From JAJXWB01 sp965246795 (GTDB lineage Bacteria > Pseudomonadota > Alphaproteobacteria > Rhizobiales > Beijerinckiaceae): 64,000 bases of DNA. A program made the position numbers and the translations under genes. The notes below the pieces were generated by a model. It had not been told where the DNA came from. It made no database searches and saw nothing but the letters and a program-made list of their open reading frames with translations. Every line of letters begins with the position of its first letter. Positions within the stretch are counted from its first letter, which is position 1. Location of the stretch: the NCBI GenBank assembly GCA_965246795.1, contig CBDFFN010000013.1, positions 434,001 to 498,000 on the forward strand. Direction: 5' to 3'. Below, piece by piece: positions 52,130-60,433 of this stretch.

Positions 52130-53569
52130 CTAAAAACCTTTGCCCTCGGAAGCGTCGAGAGCCGCCGCTAGCCGTTCTTCTTCGCCGTAGTAACGCGCCC
52201 GATCCCAGAAGCGCGGTTTGCCGACGCCGGTCGAGCGGTGTCGGCCCTGCAATTTGCCCTGCGCGTCCTCACCGACAATGTCGTAGACAAGCAAGTCCTG
52301 CGTAATCACGACATCGCCTTCGAGACCCATGATCTCCGTGACGTGGGTGATGCGGCGCGAACCATCACGTAGACGTGCGGCCTGCACGATGACATCGATC
52401 GACGAGACGATCATTTCCCGGATTGTACGGCTCGGTAGCGAAAAGCCACCCATCGTGATCATGGATTCGAGACGGCTCAATGCTTCACGCGGCGAGTTGG
52501 CGTGCAGCGTTCCCATCGAGCCGTCATGGCCCGTGTTCATCGCCTGCAACAGATCGAACGCCTCGGGCCCGCGCACCTCGCCGACGATGATGCGTTCGGG
52601 GCGCATACGCAGGCAGTTCTTCACGAGGTCGCGCATCGTGACCTGGCCCGAACCTTCGAGGTTTGCCGGACGCGTTTCGAGACGCACAACATGCGGCTGC
52701 TGAAGCTGTAGTTCAGCAGCGTCCTCGCAGGTGATGACGCGCTCATCGACATCGATGTAATTCGTCATGCAATTGAGCAACGTCGTCTTGCCAGAACCCG
52801 TGCCGCCGGAGATCACGACGTTGCAACGCACGCGACCGATGATCTTCAGAAGCTCCGCGCCGTCGGGCGAGATCGAGCCATAGCGCGTCAGCTGGTCGAG
52901 AGTTAGCTTGTCCTTGCGGAACTTACGAATGGTGAGAGCGGCGCCGTCGATGGCAAGCGGCGGCGCGATAACGTTGACGCGCGAACCGTCCATCAGGCGC
53001 GCGTCGCAGATCGGCGAGGCTTCATCGACGCGGCGGCCCACTTGGCTGACGATGCGCTGACAAATGTTCATCAGCTGCGCATTGTCGCGGAAGCGGATAT
53101 TCGTGAGCTGAATCTTTCCGCTGACTTCGATGTAGGTCTTGAGCGCGCCGTTCACCATGATGTCGGAGATGTCGTCGCGCGCGAGTAGCGGCTCGAGCGG
53201 ACCATAGCCGAGTACGTCGTTACAGATATCGTCGAGCAATTCCTCCTGCTCGGAGATCGACATCACGACATTCTTGATCGAAATGATCTCGTGGACGATG
53301 TCGCGGATTTCCTCGCGCGCGCTGTCCGCTTCGAGCTTCGAGAGCTGCGCCAGATCGATGGCCTCGATCAACGCTCCAAAGATCATGCTCTTAGTGACGT
53401 AATATTCGTCTGAGCGGCGGGTTTCGGCCGGCGGCGTCGGCGCCGATGCCTGGCCCGACGTTAGCGACTCGCGCGCCGGCACCGCCGGCAGTTCGGCGGC
53501 ATGGCGCTCCGGCGTCGCGACGGCGCGTGGCGCGGCAACCGCCGCGCTTCCCGACCTTTTACCGAACAT
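52130..53569 (-). CDS. cpaF: CpaF/TadA pilus assembly ATPase
   Basis: A 479-residue secretion ATPase (VirB11/PilT superfamily). The N-terminal 60 residues are disordered and Ala/Pro-rich. The core has Walker A GGTGSGKTTLLN at about residue 259, an Asp box ITCEDAAELQL, and Walker B with the His box NTGHDGSMGTLHANSPRE. It powers both extension and retraction of Tad pili. It is between cpaE and tadB with short gaps. Length and motif order are standard for the family. Confidence 0.95.
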   Translation of the reverse strand: MFGKRSGSAAVAAPRAVATPERHAAELPAVPARESLTSGQASAPTPPAETRRSDEYYVTKSMIFGALIEAIDLAQLSKLEADSAREEIRDIVHEIISIKNVVMSISEQEELLDDICNDVLGYGPLEPLLARDDISDIMVNGALKTYIEVSGKIQLTNIRFRDNAQLMNICQRIVSQVGRRVDEASPICDARLMDGSRVNVIAPPLAIDGAALTIRKFRKDKLTLDQLTRYGSISPDGAELLKIIGRVRCNVVISGGTGSGKTTLLNCMTNYIDVDERVITCEDAAELQLQQPHVVRLETRPANLEGSGQVTMRDLVKNCLRMRPERIIVGEVRGPEAFDLLQAMNTGHDGSMGTLHANSPREALSRLESMITMGGFSLPSRTIREMIVSSIDVIVQAARLRDGSRRITHVTEIMGLEGDVVITQDLLVYDIVGEDAQGKLQGRHRSTGVGKPRFWDRARYYGEEERLAAALDASEGKGF

Positions 53570-53593
53570 GGCTGGAACCCGTGCGGATCACGA

Positions 53594-54841
53594 TCAGGAT
53601 GCTTTCTTGCGCGCAAATCGCGCCATGAGCGGATCGAGAAGCGTCTTCTTTGGACGCTTCACCTCGCTTCGTCCGGTAACGACGCGAGCGATTTCGCCGA
53701 TCATCTCGGCGGCCTTGCTGGCTGCATCGACCTCGGCCAGCATCTGTCCGTTGTTGGCGGCGGTACCGAAGAGTTTCGCATCGAAGCCAACGCTCACGAT
53801 CGGATCGACGTCGACGGTCTTGGCGAATTCGGCAATGCTGATCTCGGGGCGCTTCAACATGCCGACGCCGTTCATCACAAGTTTCGGCCGCCCGTCGTTG
53901 GGCCGAGCCGCACGCAAGGTGTCGAGCAATGTCTTGGTGTTTCGCAAGCACGCGAGGTCGGGTGTTGCGACGACGACGACATCATCGGCGCCGACGAGGA
54001 CGCGGCGCGACCAGCTCGTCCACGCATGCGGCACGTCGAGAATCACCGTTGGCACGGTGGCGCGAAGAATATCGAGCACGCCGTCGTAAATGGACTCGCT
54101 GAGATCGTAAGGGCGATCCAGCGTCGCTGGCGCAGCAAGGATGCTTAGCTTCTCCGCGCATTTCGAAAGGAGACGGTCGACGAAATTCGCATCGAGACGC
54201 TCTGGCGCAAAAATCGCGTCGCCGAGACCCTGCGGCGGGTCCTGGTTGAAATCGAGCCCGACCGTGCCAAAAGCGAGATCGAGATCGACGAGCACCGTCT
54301 GCAGATCGAGGTCGCGCGCAATCGACCACGCAACGTTGTGCGCGATGCAGGATGCGCCGACGCCGCCTTTTGCGCCGACGAAAGCGATGATGCGGCCAAG
54401 CGGCTCAGCGCCTTCTGCTGCATAGAGCCGCGAGATCGCGTCGATGAAGTCGAGCACCGACAACGGGACGACGAGATAGTCGCTGACGCCGCGTGCCATA
54501 AGCCCGCGATAGAGGCCGATATCGTTGGCGCGGCCGACGACAACGACTTTCGTGCCGTGATCGCAAAACTCCGACAGTTCGTCGAGCTGCTCGTGCAACT
54601 GGTCGCGGTCATTGCCGGCCTCCAGCACGATGACGTTCGGCGTCGACGCACTGCGATAAGCTTCGATCGCCGCCGCAGCGCCGCCCATATGAACCTTCAC
54701 ATGCGCCTTGCCCATGCGCCGGTCGGTGCTCGCGCTCTCGATCGTTGCCGCGAGGTCCGGTGTCTCGCAGAATGCCTGCAAGGAGATGCGCGGGACCGGC
54801 GGCACATGTGTGCCGTCGACGTCAGCCGTGCGCATGTTCAT
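53594..54841 (-). CDS. cpaE: CpaE/TadZ pilus localisation ATPase
   Basis: A 415-residue protein with an N-terminal receiver-like domain (about residues 30-140) and a ParA/MinD-type ATPase domain. The deviant Walker A is GAKGGVGASCIAHN, lacking the usual GK-T, which is typical of TadZ/CpaE, and the domain continues VLVDLDLAFGTVGLD. The protein places the pilus machine at the cell pole. The ATG at 54841 has GGAGG 5-6 bases upstream and overlaps the cpaD stop by 4 bases. An ATG at 54835 is less well spaced. Confidence 0.92.
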   Translation of the reverse strand: MNMRTADVDGTHVPPVPRISLQAFCETPDLAATIESASTDRRMGKAHVKVHMGGAAAAIEAYRSASTPNVIVLEAGNDRDQLHEQLDELSEFCDHGTKVVVVGRANDIGLYRGLMARGVSDYLVVPLSVLDFIDAISRLYAAEGAEPLGRIIAFVGAKGGVGASCIAHNVAWSIARDLDLQTVLVDLDLAFGTVGLDFNQDPPQGLGDAIFAPERLDANFVDRLLSKCAEKLSILAAPATLDRPYDLSESIYDGVLDILRATVPTVILDVPHAWTSWSRRVLVGADDVVVVATPDLACLRNTKTLLDTLRAARPNDGRPKLVMNGVGMLKRPEISIAEFAKTVDVDPIVSVGFDAKLFGTAANNGQMLAEVDAASKAAEMIGEIARVVTGRSEVKRPKKTLLDPLMARFARKKAS

Positions 54842-55584
54842 TGCGAACCTCCGCCGACCGTTCCGATCGAAGTGTTCGATGTCTTCCAGTTCGTGCCGGG
54901 GTCTCTGCCCTGGCGAACGTTGGCGATCGCACGCGTGCGGAATTGCGTGTCGGTCGGCTGTTCACCGCGCGGTGCGGCGAGATCGCGAGGATCGTCGACT
55001 TGCGCCGCGATCATGCTCTGCTGTGAGCAGCCGAAGTTCCAGTAGGGCTTGTTCTCCCAGCCGCGCAGGCTGGAGCCCGAAGCCAGATCGCTGGGCCAGT
55101 CGCCGCATCTATGCGCGACCTTCGCGCGGATGCCGTGAAACATCAGCCGCACCGGCGCGGCCAGCGACGGATCTGCGACCGGATAAGTTGCGACCATCAC
55201 CGGCGCGGAGATTTCACGCTCGAGCGCCGCGCGCAACGATGGCGCGTAGAAATTCGCCTGCGCGCCTGCCGGACCGCCTTGCGGCACGAGGATCGTCATG
55301 TCGCCCCGCCCAGCCGTCCGATAGCGCTCGGCGAAGTCGCGTATCTGGCCAGACGTGTGGCGGTCGATGTTGCCGCCCGCACCCGAAGGGAACACGTCGA
55401 TTTCGTATTTCGCTTCGGCGAGCACGATCGGGTGGCGCGCAGCGCCGTCGGCCGACATGTCTGTCGTCGGCACGACGCGGTTGACGCCGCAACCGCCGAG
55501 GAAAACGACGGCGACACAGCCGAGCATGCGCAATTTGCGCATATCTGGCGAAGCGGTCGGAAGACGGCGCGGCAGGCTTGGCAT
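54838..55584 (-). CDS. cpaD: CpaD family pilus lipoprotein
   Basis: A 248-residue secreted lipoprotein. The signal segment (about residues 15-31) ends FLGGCG, giving a lipobox cysteine. The CpaD domain has SGQIRDFAERYRTAGRGDMTILVPQGG and GENKPYWNFGCS-type WENKPYWNFGCSQQSMIAAQVDDPRDL, the family signature. It acts at the outer membrane with the CpaC secretin. ATG 55584 has AAGGAC upstream. An upstream in-frame extension covers the cpaC end and is rejected. Confidence 0.9.
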   Translation of the reverse strand: MPSLPRRLPTASPDMRKLRMLGCVAVVFLGGCGVNRVVPTTDMSADGAARHPIVLAEAKYEIDVFPSGAGGNIDRHTSGQIRDFAERYRTAGRGDMTILVPQGGPAGAQANFYAPSLRAALEREISAPVMVATYPVADPSLAAPVRLMFHGIRAKVAHRCGDWPSDLASGSSLRGWENKPYWNFGCSQQSMIAAQVDDPRDLAAPRGEQPTDTQFRTRAIANVRQGRDPGTNWKTSNTSIGTVGGGSQ

Positions 55585-55616
55585 GCGTCGGGTCCTTGTT
55601 TGCGGCACGCGCCGGC

Positions 55617-57092
55617 TCAATCCTGAATGAAGCCGAAGCGGCCGCGAAGATTCTGCACGGCCTCCGGATTGGAGCGCGTCGAGTAGAGGCGATTGACGCG
55701 GCCCAGCAGCCACGCCTGCGGATCGGACGATTCCGAGAAACCGTCGTCGGGGCGCGCGATCTCGTTCGGCGCTGTCGGGCGCGCAAGATACGGCGTCACC
55801 ATGATGAGCAGTTCCGTTTCCTGCCGCTGGAAATCGCGGGAGCGGAACAATGCGCCGAGGATCGGCAGGTTGATCAGGCCGGGCAGACCGTTGATCGCCT
55901 GCCGCGAATTGTTGGTGATAAGTCCCGCCGTTGCCAGCGTTCCACCGGACGGAAGTTCGACCGACGTCTCGTTCTTTCGCGTCCGGAAACCGGGGACCGC
56001 GATCGACGCGATCTGCACCGTCTGTGTCGGATCGATTTCCGTCACTTCGGTCGCGAGGCGCAGCAGGATGCGCCCACCCGACAGGACGACCGGCGTCATG
56101 TTGAGCGTTACGCCATATTGCTTGAAGGAGACGCCGACGGTGCAGGTCGGTTGCACGCCCGGCACAACCGTCGGCGTGCAGGTCGAAGACTGCGGCACGG
56201 GGATTTCACCGCCCGCCGTGAACTTCGCGTTTTCGCCGGAGACTGCCGTCACGGTGGGCTCGGCAAGAATGCGCGAAACACCGTAGCGTTCGTAGGCCTG
56301 GATGTTCAGCGCGCCAGCGCCGCCGATCGGCACCGTCAGGCCGCCCGACGTAAGATTGCCGTTCAGCGTCAGCGGATTCTGCTGCGTGAATGTCGCCCAG
56401 CTCGTCTTCAGAAGCGTGTCCGCTCCGCCGGTGCTCGACGACACGCCGAGCTGCTTGAGAATGTTGCGCTGAACTTCCGCGATCGTGACTTTCACCATCA
56501 CCTGATCGCGTCCGCGGATGGTGACGGTGCTCACGACATTGCCGTCCGCCGCCGTGGTGCTTGCGCCGCCAGCGCTGCCACCGCCTGCGCCACCGCTCGT
56601 CGAACTCGCAAAGGCCTTCGCCATGTCGATAGCGAGCGCCGCGTCGCCAGCAGAATCCACTTCGCCTGACAAAATCAGCGAATAGTTGATCTGCCGCACC
56701 TGGATATTGGCTTTCGGCAATGCGAGCTGGATGAGCTTCGATAATTCGCTGAGGTCGCGGCCGACGTTCATTTCCAGATTGGCGATCTGGCTGCCGTTCT
56801 TGTCGAGCGCGATGATCGTCGTTTGGCCTGTCGAGACGCCCATCACATAAATTTTGCGCGTCGAGCGCACGACGGCGTTCGCAACCTTGGGATCGCCGAC
56901 GATGATTTCGCTTGCCTCACCCGGCAGATCGACAACGATGGCGCGGCCGACGCCGAGTGTCAGGCGTTGCGAATAGCTGGCGCTGCTGGAGGGCTCCACA
57001 CCGACACGGCCGGGCCCCGCCATCACAGACGTCGCGGTGAAGGAAAGTCCGGCGCACAGCAGCGCCGGCAGGATGAGGTGACGATCGATCAT
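55617..57092 (-). CDS. cpaC: CpaC/RcpA outer-membrane secretin
   Basis: A 491-residue secretin. The signal peptide ends near VMAGPG (residue 25). An N-terminal pilus domain (RLTLGVGRAIVVDLP and IYVMGVSTGQTTIIAL) is followed by a BON-like region and a Gly/Ser/Ala-rich linker (SGGAGGGSAGGA). The secretin core has FTAGGEIPVPQ, VTLNMTPVVLSGGRI, and a C-terminal PILGALFRSRDFQRQETELLIMVTPYLA. It forms the pilus exit channel. The start at 57092 is chosen over longer readings because the signal peptide begins there. It follows cpaB by 14 bases. Confidence 0.95.
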   Translation of the reverse strand: MIDRHLILPALLCAGLSFTATSVMAGPGRVGVEPSSSASYSQRLTLGVGRAIVVDLPGEASEIIVGDPKVANAVVRSTRKIYVMGVSTGQTTIIALDKNGSQIANLEMNVGRDLSELSKLIQLALPKANIQVRQINYSLILSGEVDSAGDAALAIDMAKAFASSTSGGAGGGSAGGASTTAADGNVVSTVTIRGRDQVMVKVTIAEVQRNILKQLGVSSSTGGADTLLKTSWATFTQQNPLTLNGNLTSGGLTVPIGGAGALNIQAYERYGVSRILAEPTVTAVSGENAKFTAGGEIPVPQSSTCTPTVVPGVQPTCTVGVSFKQYGVTLNMTPVVLSGGRILLRLATEVTEIDPTQTVQIASIAVPGFRTRKNETSVELPSGGTLATAGLITNNSRQAINGLPGLINLPILGALFRSRDFQRQETELLIMVTPYLARPTAPNEIARPDDGFSESSDPQAWLLGRVNRLYSTRSNPEAVQNLRGRFGFIQD

Positions 57093-57106
57093 GATTTCGG
57101 CAATCC

Positions 57107-57910
57107 TCACCGCGAGCGCAATTGCGACGGGACGCCGAAGCGCACCACCGTCATGGTCTTGTCGTCGCCCTGCGGCGTGATGGTCTCGGCCGCCTGCGGC
57201 TTTATGGCATCCATCAGCGAGCGCAGGACAAGCGAAAGCTGGCCCGTGCGCTGCGCGAGCACCACGAGTTCGGATTGCTTCGGATCGAGTTCGAGCGTGG
57301 CGTTTCCGCCGATCACGACAGGCTTGCCGTCCGGCGACTGGCCCATCGTCTGTCCGATCGCCAGCACGCGGACATTCGAGAGGATGGTCTGCGTGATCAT
57401 CACCTCGCCTTGGCCCTGCTTGCTGGCGTCGTCGTCGCGAAACGTGCGCAACACGTCGACGCGATCGTTCGGCTGGATAAAGCCACCGGCGGAGCGGTCT
57501 CCGCTCGCGTCGATGTTGATTGCCACGGCGCGCATGCCGGAGCCGATCATGGTGGACATGAGGCCCGCCGTTGGACCTTTCACGACACGCTCGGTGCGGA
57601 TGGGTTCGCCCGGCATGAACGTGCCGCGAACGACGCCGCCACGCAGGTCCTCGACCGCGTTCGGGCTTTTGCTTTTGCGAATGACGCCTTCGATCGCGGC
57701 AGACTTCGGCCACATCTGCCAACGCAGATCGGGATCGGCCAGCACCGTGCCGAATTGCATCTCGCGGGCGGCGACGAGCACGTCGTCGGTCTCGATCGGG
57801 GTTGGTGCGATCACCTGCCGCACCGGCTCGGGCGCGCCCGGCATAAGAATATAGGCGGCGGCGCCGGCCAGCAGCGCCACTCCCAGAATCGCGATTTGCG
57901 CCTTGTTCAT
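57107..57910 (-). CDS. cpaB: CpaB pilus assembly protein (RcpC)
   Basis: A 267-residue periplasmic protein. The N-terminal anchor helix is AQIAILGVALLAGAAAYILM (residues 4-23). A SAF domain (VLVAAREMQFGTVLADPDLRWQMWP) and the ILSNVRVLAIGQTM beta-clip region follow, ending in FGVPSQLR. CpaB bridges the secretin and inner membrane parts. The 222 bases between it and cpaA hold a CtrA-box-like site, which suggests that cpaB starts its own transcript. Confidence 0.92.
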   Translation of the reverse strand: MNKAQIAILGVALLAGAAAYILMPGAPEPVRQVIAPTPIETDDVLVAAREMQFGTVLADPDLRWQMWPKSAAIEGVIRKSKSPNAVEDLRGGVVRGTFMPGEPIRTERVVKGPTAGLMSTMIGSGMRAVAINIDASGDRSAGGFIQPNDRVDVLRTFRDDDASKQGQGEVMITQTILSNVRVLAIGQTMGQSPDGKPVVIGGNATLELDPKQSELVVLAQRTGQLSLVLRSLMDAIKPQAAETITPQGDDKTMTVVRFGVPSQLRSR

Positions 57911-57969
57911 CCGGCCCGTCCGAAACGCGCACCACCGCGCTGCACAGGCGCACGATCACATGTCAAAGG

Positions 57970-57984
57970 TTCAATTAAGGTTAA
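57970..57984. promoter_or_regulatory. CtrA-box-like site in the cpaA-cpaB gap
   Basis: TTCA-ATTAAGG-TTAA matches 7 of 8 conserved bases of the CtrA box, 60 bases before the cpaB start. It is a run of AT-rich sequence in a GC-rich gap. Confidence 0.35.
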
Positions 57985-58132
57985 TCAAACGTCTCGAAAG
58001 CGGTTGAGTGCCTGTCCCGCAACGATCATCGGAGACAATGAAGGCGGGAACGCGCGATCGTGCATCGAACCGGCGCCAAGCCGCTCGTTGCGTCGTCCGG
58101 AATGATCCGAATTTGCGCTTGCCCGAAGGGCG

Positions 58133-58633
58133 TCAGGCGCCGGCGATCCAGATGCGGGTGCCGGGGAAAACAACCAGACCCGCGATGGCGAGCGCGATGC
58201 CATAGGGAATGCCGGTCTTGCTGTCGTGCAGACGGACGAGCCAGCCTTGCGCCCGCAACAGACCAGGAAGTGGATAGCCGCGAAGATAGAGGATCAGCAG
58301 CGTGAGTGCGCCGCCGAGGATTGTCGACAACAGGAGATAATCGGCAAGATTCTCCCAACCCATCCACAATGCAGTCGCAGCGGCGAGCTTGGCGTCGCCG
58401 CCGCCCATCCACCCGCGCGCGAACATAACGAAGGTGACGACAAGCATCACGAAACCCGCCAGCACATGCATGCCGACAGTCTCGAGCGGCAGGCCAAGCG
58501 CGAAGGCGAACACAAAAAATGCGCCCGAAAGGCCAATCGCGATCCGGTTCGGGATCGTCATGGTGAAAAGATCGCTGAAAGCGGCCGCGATCATCAAGCC
58601 GGGAAAGACGATAAGGAGGGCGAAGTCGCTCAT
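58133..58633 (-). CDS. cpaA: CpaA prepilin peptidase
   Basis: A 166-residue integral-membrane aspartyl protease (A24A). The first catalytic Asp is in FSDLFTMTIPN (about residue 20) and the second in GGGDAKLAAA (about residue 79). Four or more hydrophobic helices are visible. It cleaves and N-methylates the Flp pilin encoded just upstream. It is transcribed in the same direction as the pilin gene, after the pilin terminator, so it probably has its own promoter. A CtrA-box-like site lies 80 bases upstream. Confidence 0.94.
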   Translation of the reverse strand: MSDFALLIVFPGLMIAAAFSDLFTMTIPNRIAIGLSGAFFVFAFALGLPLETVGMHVLAGFVMLVVTFVMFARGWMGGGDAKLAAATALWMGWENLADYLLLSTILGGALTLLILYLRGYPLPGLLRAQGWLVRLHDSKTGIPYGIALAIAGLVVFPGTRIWIAGA

Positions 58634-58711
58634 CTCAGGTCGCTTACCGCGTGGCCGTATGTCATGCGCCGCGCGTGTCGCGGCCCGTCGTCTTACTCAA
58701 GCGCAGGCGCG

Positions 58712-58727
58712 TTGACTCTTTGTTAAC
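58712..58727. promoter_or_regulatory. CtrA-box-like site upstream of cpaA
   Basis: TTGA-CTCTTTG-TTAAC matches 7 of 8 conserved CtrA-box bases plus the trailing C. It lies about 80 bases before the cpaA start and between the pilin terminator and cpaA. Confidence 0.45.
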
Positions 58728-58745
58728 GCGCGCGCGTTCGTTCAA

Positions 58746-58778
58746 ACGAAAAAGGCTCCGGCCAGAGCCGGAGCCTTT
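58746..58778 (-). terminator. Terminator of the Flp pilin gene
   Basis: A 12-bp stem AAAGGCTCCGGC (58751-58762) with its complement at 58767-58778 encloses a CAGA loop. On the minus strand it is followed by TTTTTCGTTT. A strong terminator after a short, highly expressed pilin gene is expected and lets pilin be made in excess over the assembly proteins. Confidence 0.9.
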
Positions 58779-58801
58779 GGAAACCGGTCTTGTGACCGAT
58801 C

Positions 58802-58966
58802 TTAGTTCAGGTTGCTGGCGATCGCCGTGAACTTGTTCGAGGCGTTCGTACCGATGTTCTTGACGGCCGTGATGATCACGACGCTGATGAGGCCGGCGAT
58901 GAGGCCGTACTCGATGGCCGTGGCACCCGACTGGTCCTTCACGAAACGTGCAAACAGCAATTTCAT
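58802..58966 (-). CDS. Flp/Fap-type major pilin subunit
   Basis: A 54-residue pilin. It starts MKLLFARFVKDQSGATAIEYG, the class IVc prepilin signature: a basic leader cut after the Gly of SGA, then ATAIEYGLIAGLISVV with the conserved Glu and Tyr. A hydrophobic helix and a short Asn-rich end (NIGTNASNKFTAIASNLN) follow. The ribosome site AGGAG is 9 bases upstream. It is short and easily missed. It heads the minus-strand cpa genes and is divergent from the CpaC-N-like gene. Confidence 0.93.
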   Translation of the reverse strand: MKLLFARFVKDQSGATAIEYGLIAGLISVVIITAVKNIGTNASNKFTAIASNLN

Positions 58967-58994
58967 AATACTAATCTCCTGACCGATGATCCCC

Positions 58995-59024
58995 TTCCAG
59001 CGTTAGAGGTCATCGTCGCTGGAA
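58995..59024 (-). promoter_or_regulatory. Hairpin in the pilin leader
   Basis: TTCCAGCG (58995-59002) and CGCTGGAA (59017-59024) form an 8-bp stem with a 14-base loop, 15 bases before the pilin ribosome site. It could stabilise or control pilin mRNA. The rest of the 253-base divergent region to 59219 contains no other clear motif. Confidence 0.4.
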
Positions 59025-59219
59025 TGACCGGACCTTACGGCTCCACCCCTTGCCATTCCGTTAAGTGAAACGCCGACGCAGGCGACCTGACGCAGGAACG
59101 TTGTCGCGGTTAAAAAACGCCTGCGATGAGCCTGACTTCGTCAAAGGCAAACGCAAGACTTCAGAAATTTTTCACCCTCCCGTGGCATCTCTATGAAGTC
59201 GGCCCCCAGGGTGATCCAC

Positions 59220-59678
59220 ATGTTGCGTTCGCGTTCTTTTTTCGTCTGTGCCTTCCTTCTCGCGCTCGCCTCGCAGGCCTCGGCGCTGGAGACGATCTCC
59301 GTCGTTCTCGACCGCGCCAAGATGATCAAGGTGCCGGACGGCACGCAGACCATGATCATCGGCAATCCGCTGATCGCCGATGTCACTCTGCTGAAGGGCA
59401 ATGGCTCGATGGTCCTGACCGGCCGCTCCTTCGGCTCGACCAATCTCATCCTTCTCGATGCCGGCGGTACGCCGATCGCGGAATCTCTGGTCGAGGTCTC
59501 CTATGCACCGGGTGCCCTCACGATGCTGCGCGGCGGTGCCCGCGAGTCTTATTCCTGTACACCGCGCTGCGCTCCCGCCGTCGCACTCGGCGACGACACG
59601 AAATTCCTCGGCGATACGATCAGCAACGTGCGTTCTCGCAGTGGCGCCGCGACAATGGGGAACGCGGGCAAGCCATAA
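59220..59678 (+). CDS. Stand-alone pilus assembly N-terminal (CpaC-N-like) domain protein
   Basis: A 152-residue exported protein. A signal peptide ends near SQASALE (residue 23). It carries one domain resembling the N-terminal part of CpaC: VVLDRAKMIKVPDGTQTMIIGNP, then GSMVLTGRSFGSTNLILLDAG. It lacks the secretin core. A CysX3Cys pair (SCTPRC) follows. ATG 59220 has CAGGG at a good distance; an ATG at 59193 lacks a ribosome site. Such single-domain proteins occur beside Tad loci in Hyphomicrobiales and may act as a secretin accessory in the periplasm. Function is inferred. Confidence 0.85.
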   Translation: MLRSRSFFVCAFLLALASQASALETISVVLDRAKMIKVPDGTQTMIIGNPLIADVTLLKGNGSMVLTGRSFGSTNLILLDAGGTPIAESLVEVSYAPGALTMLRGGARESYSCTPRCAPAVALGDDTKFLGDTISNVRSRSGAATMGNAGKP

Positions 59679-59788
59679 TGCGCGCCCGTTAAGCACGTGC
59701 GGTCAAGGCTCCGCTTTCATCATCGGTAGTAACGTCCACGCAAGCATTTTCGACGATCCTGCATGCTCTGTAGAGTGTATGCGTCGCG

Positions 59789-60433
59789 ATGATCACCCCT
59801 CTCGTGTTCCGCCTTATTGGAAGACTCCGCCCGCCAAAGCTGCTGCGGCGCTTCCGCCGTGACGACAAGGCGGCCACGGCTGTGGAGTTCGGCATCATCG
59901 CCCTGCCATTTCTCGGCGTGCTGCTTGCGATCTTCGAATCCACCTTCACGCTGTTCAACGCAGAAATTCTCGATTCCGTCGCAGCAAACACATCCCGCCA
60001 GCTGATGACGGGCCAGATCCAGACAAATGGAGCGACCTGCGCATCGCAGAAGACGACGTTCCAGAACATGATCTGCCCGCTGAGTGGCGTGCGGCCGTCG
60101 ACCGCGCTGCCCTCGAATTTCGATTGCTCGAAGGTCATCATCGACGTGCGCGCCTCGAGCACCGTCAACAATCTCGACGTAAGCAATTCGCTTTATCAGG
60201 ATCCGACACAGGCGCAGTTCGCGCCCGCCGCGCAGGGCCAGAACAACATCATCCGCATCATCTACCCGCTGCCGACAATCCTGCCCGTGATGATGGGCTC
60301 GACGACTTCCAGCATGAAGATCATCCGCGGCAAGAACGATGCGCAGGTCAGCGGATCGTGGAAGCACATCCTCATGGGGATCGCCGTTTTCCGCACCGAG
60401 CCCTATGGCGGCGGCGGAGGCTCGTCGTGCTGA
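59789..60433 (+). CDS. TadE-family minor pseudopilin
   Basis: A 214-residue TadE-like protein. The N-terminal basic segment RLRPPKLLRRFRRDDKAATAVEFGIIALPFLGVLLAIFE has the pseudopilin cleavage-like site before TAVEF and one transmembrane helix. A periplasmic domain with cysteine pairs follows (CASQ..., MICPL, DCSKV). It ends in GGGGGSSC. TadE and TadF are processed by the prepilin peptidase and initiate pilus assembly. It overlaps the next TadE-type gene by 7 bases. The 110 bases before it hold no clear motif. Confidence 0.88.
   Translation: MITPLVFRLIGRLRPPKLLRRFRRDDKAATAVEFGIIALPFLGVLLAIFESTFTLFNAEILDSVAANTSRQLMTGQIQTNGATCASQKTTFQNMICPLSGVRPSTALPSNFDCSKVIIDVRASSTVNNLDVSNSLYQDPTQAQFAPAAQGQNNIIRIIYPLPTILPVMMGSTTSSMKIIRGKNDAQVSGSWKHILMGIAVFRTEPYGGGGGSSC

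Noticed and set aside
53594..54841. Loss of the canonical Walker A GK-T in CpaE as a defect
   Set aside because: The deviant KGGVGAS motif is normal for the CpaE/TadZ family and is not evidence of inactivation.
59061..59113. TTAA half-sites in front of the pilin gene as a CtrA box
   Set aside because: The two TTAA copies (59061 and 59110) lack a partner at 7-base spacing, so they do not form a full site.
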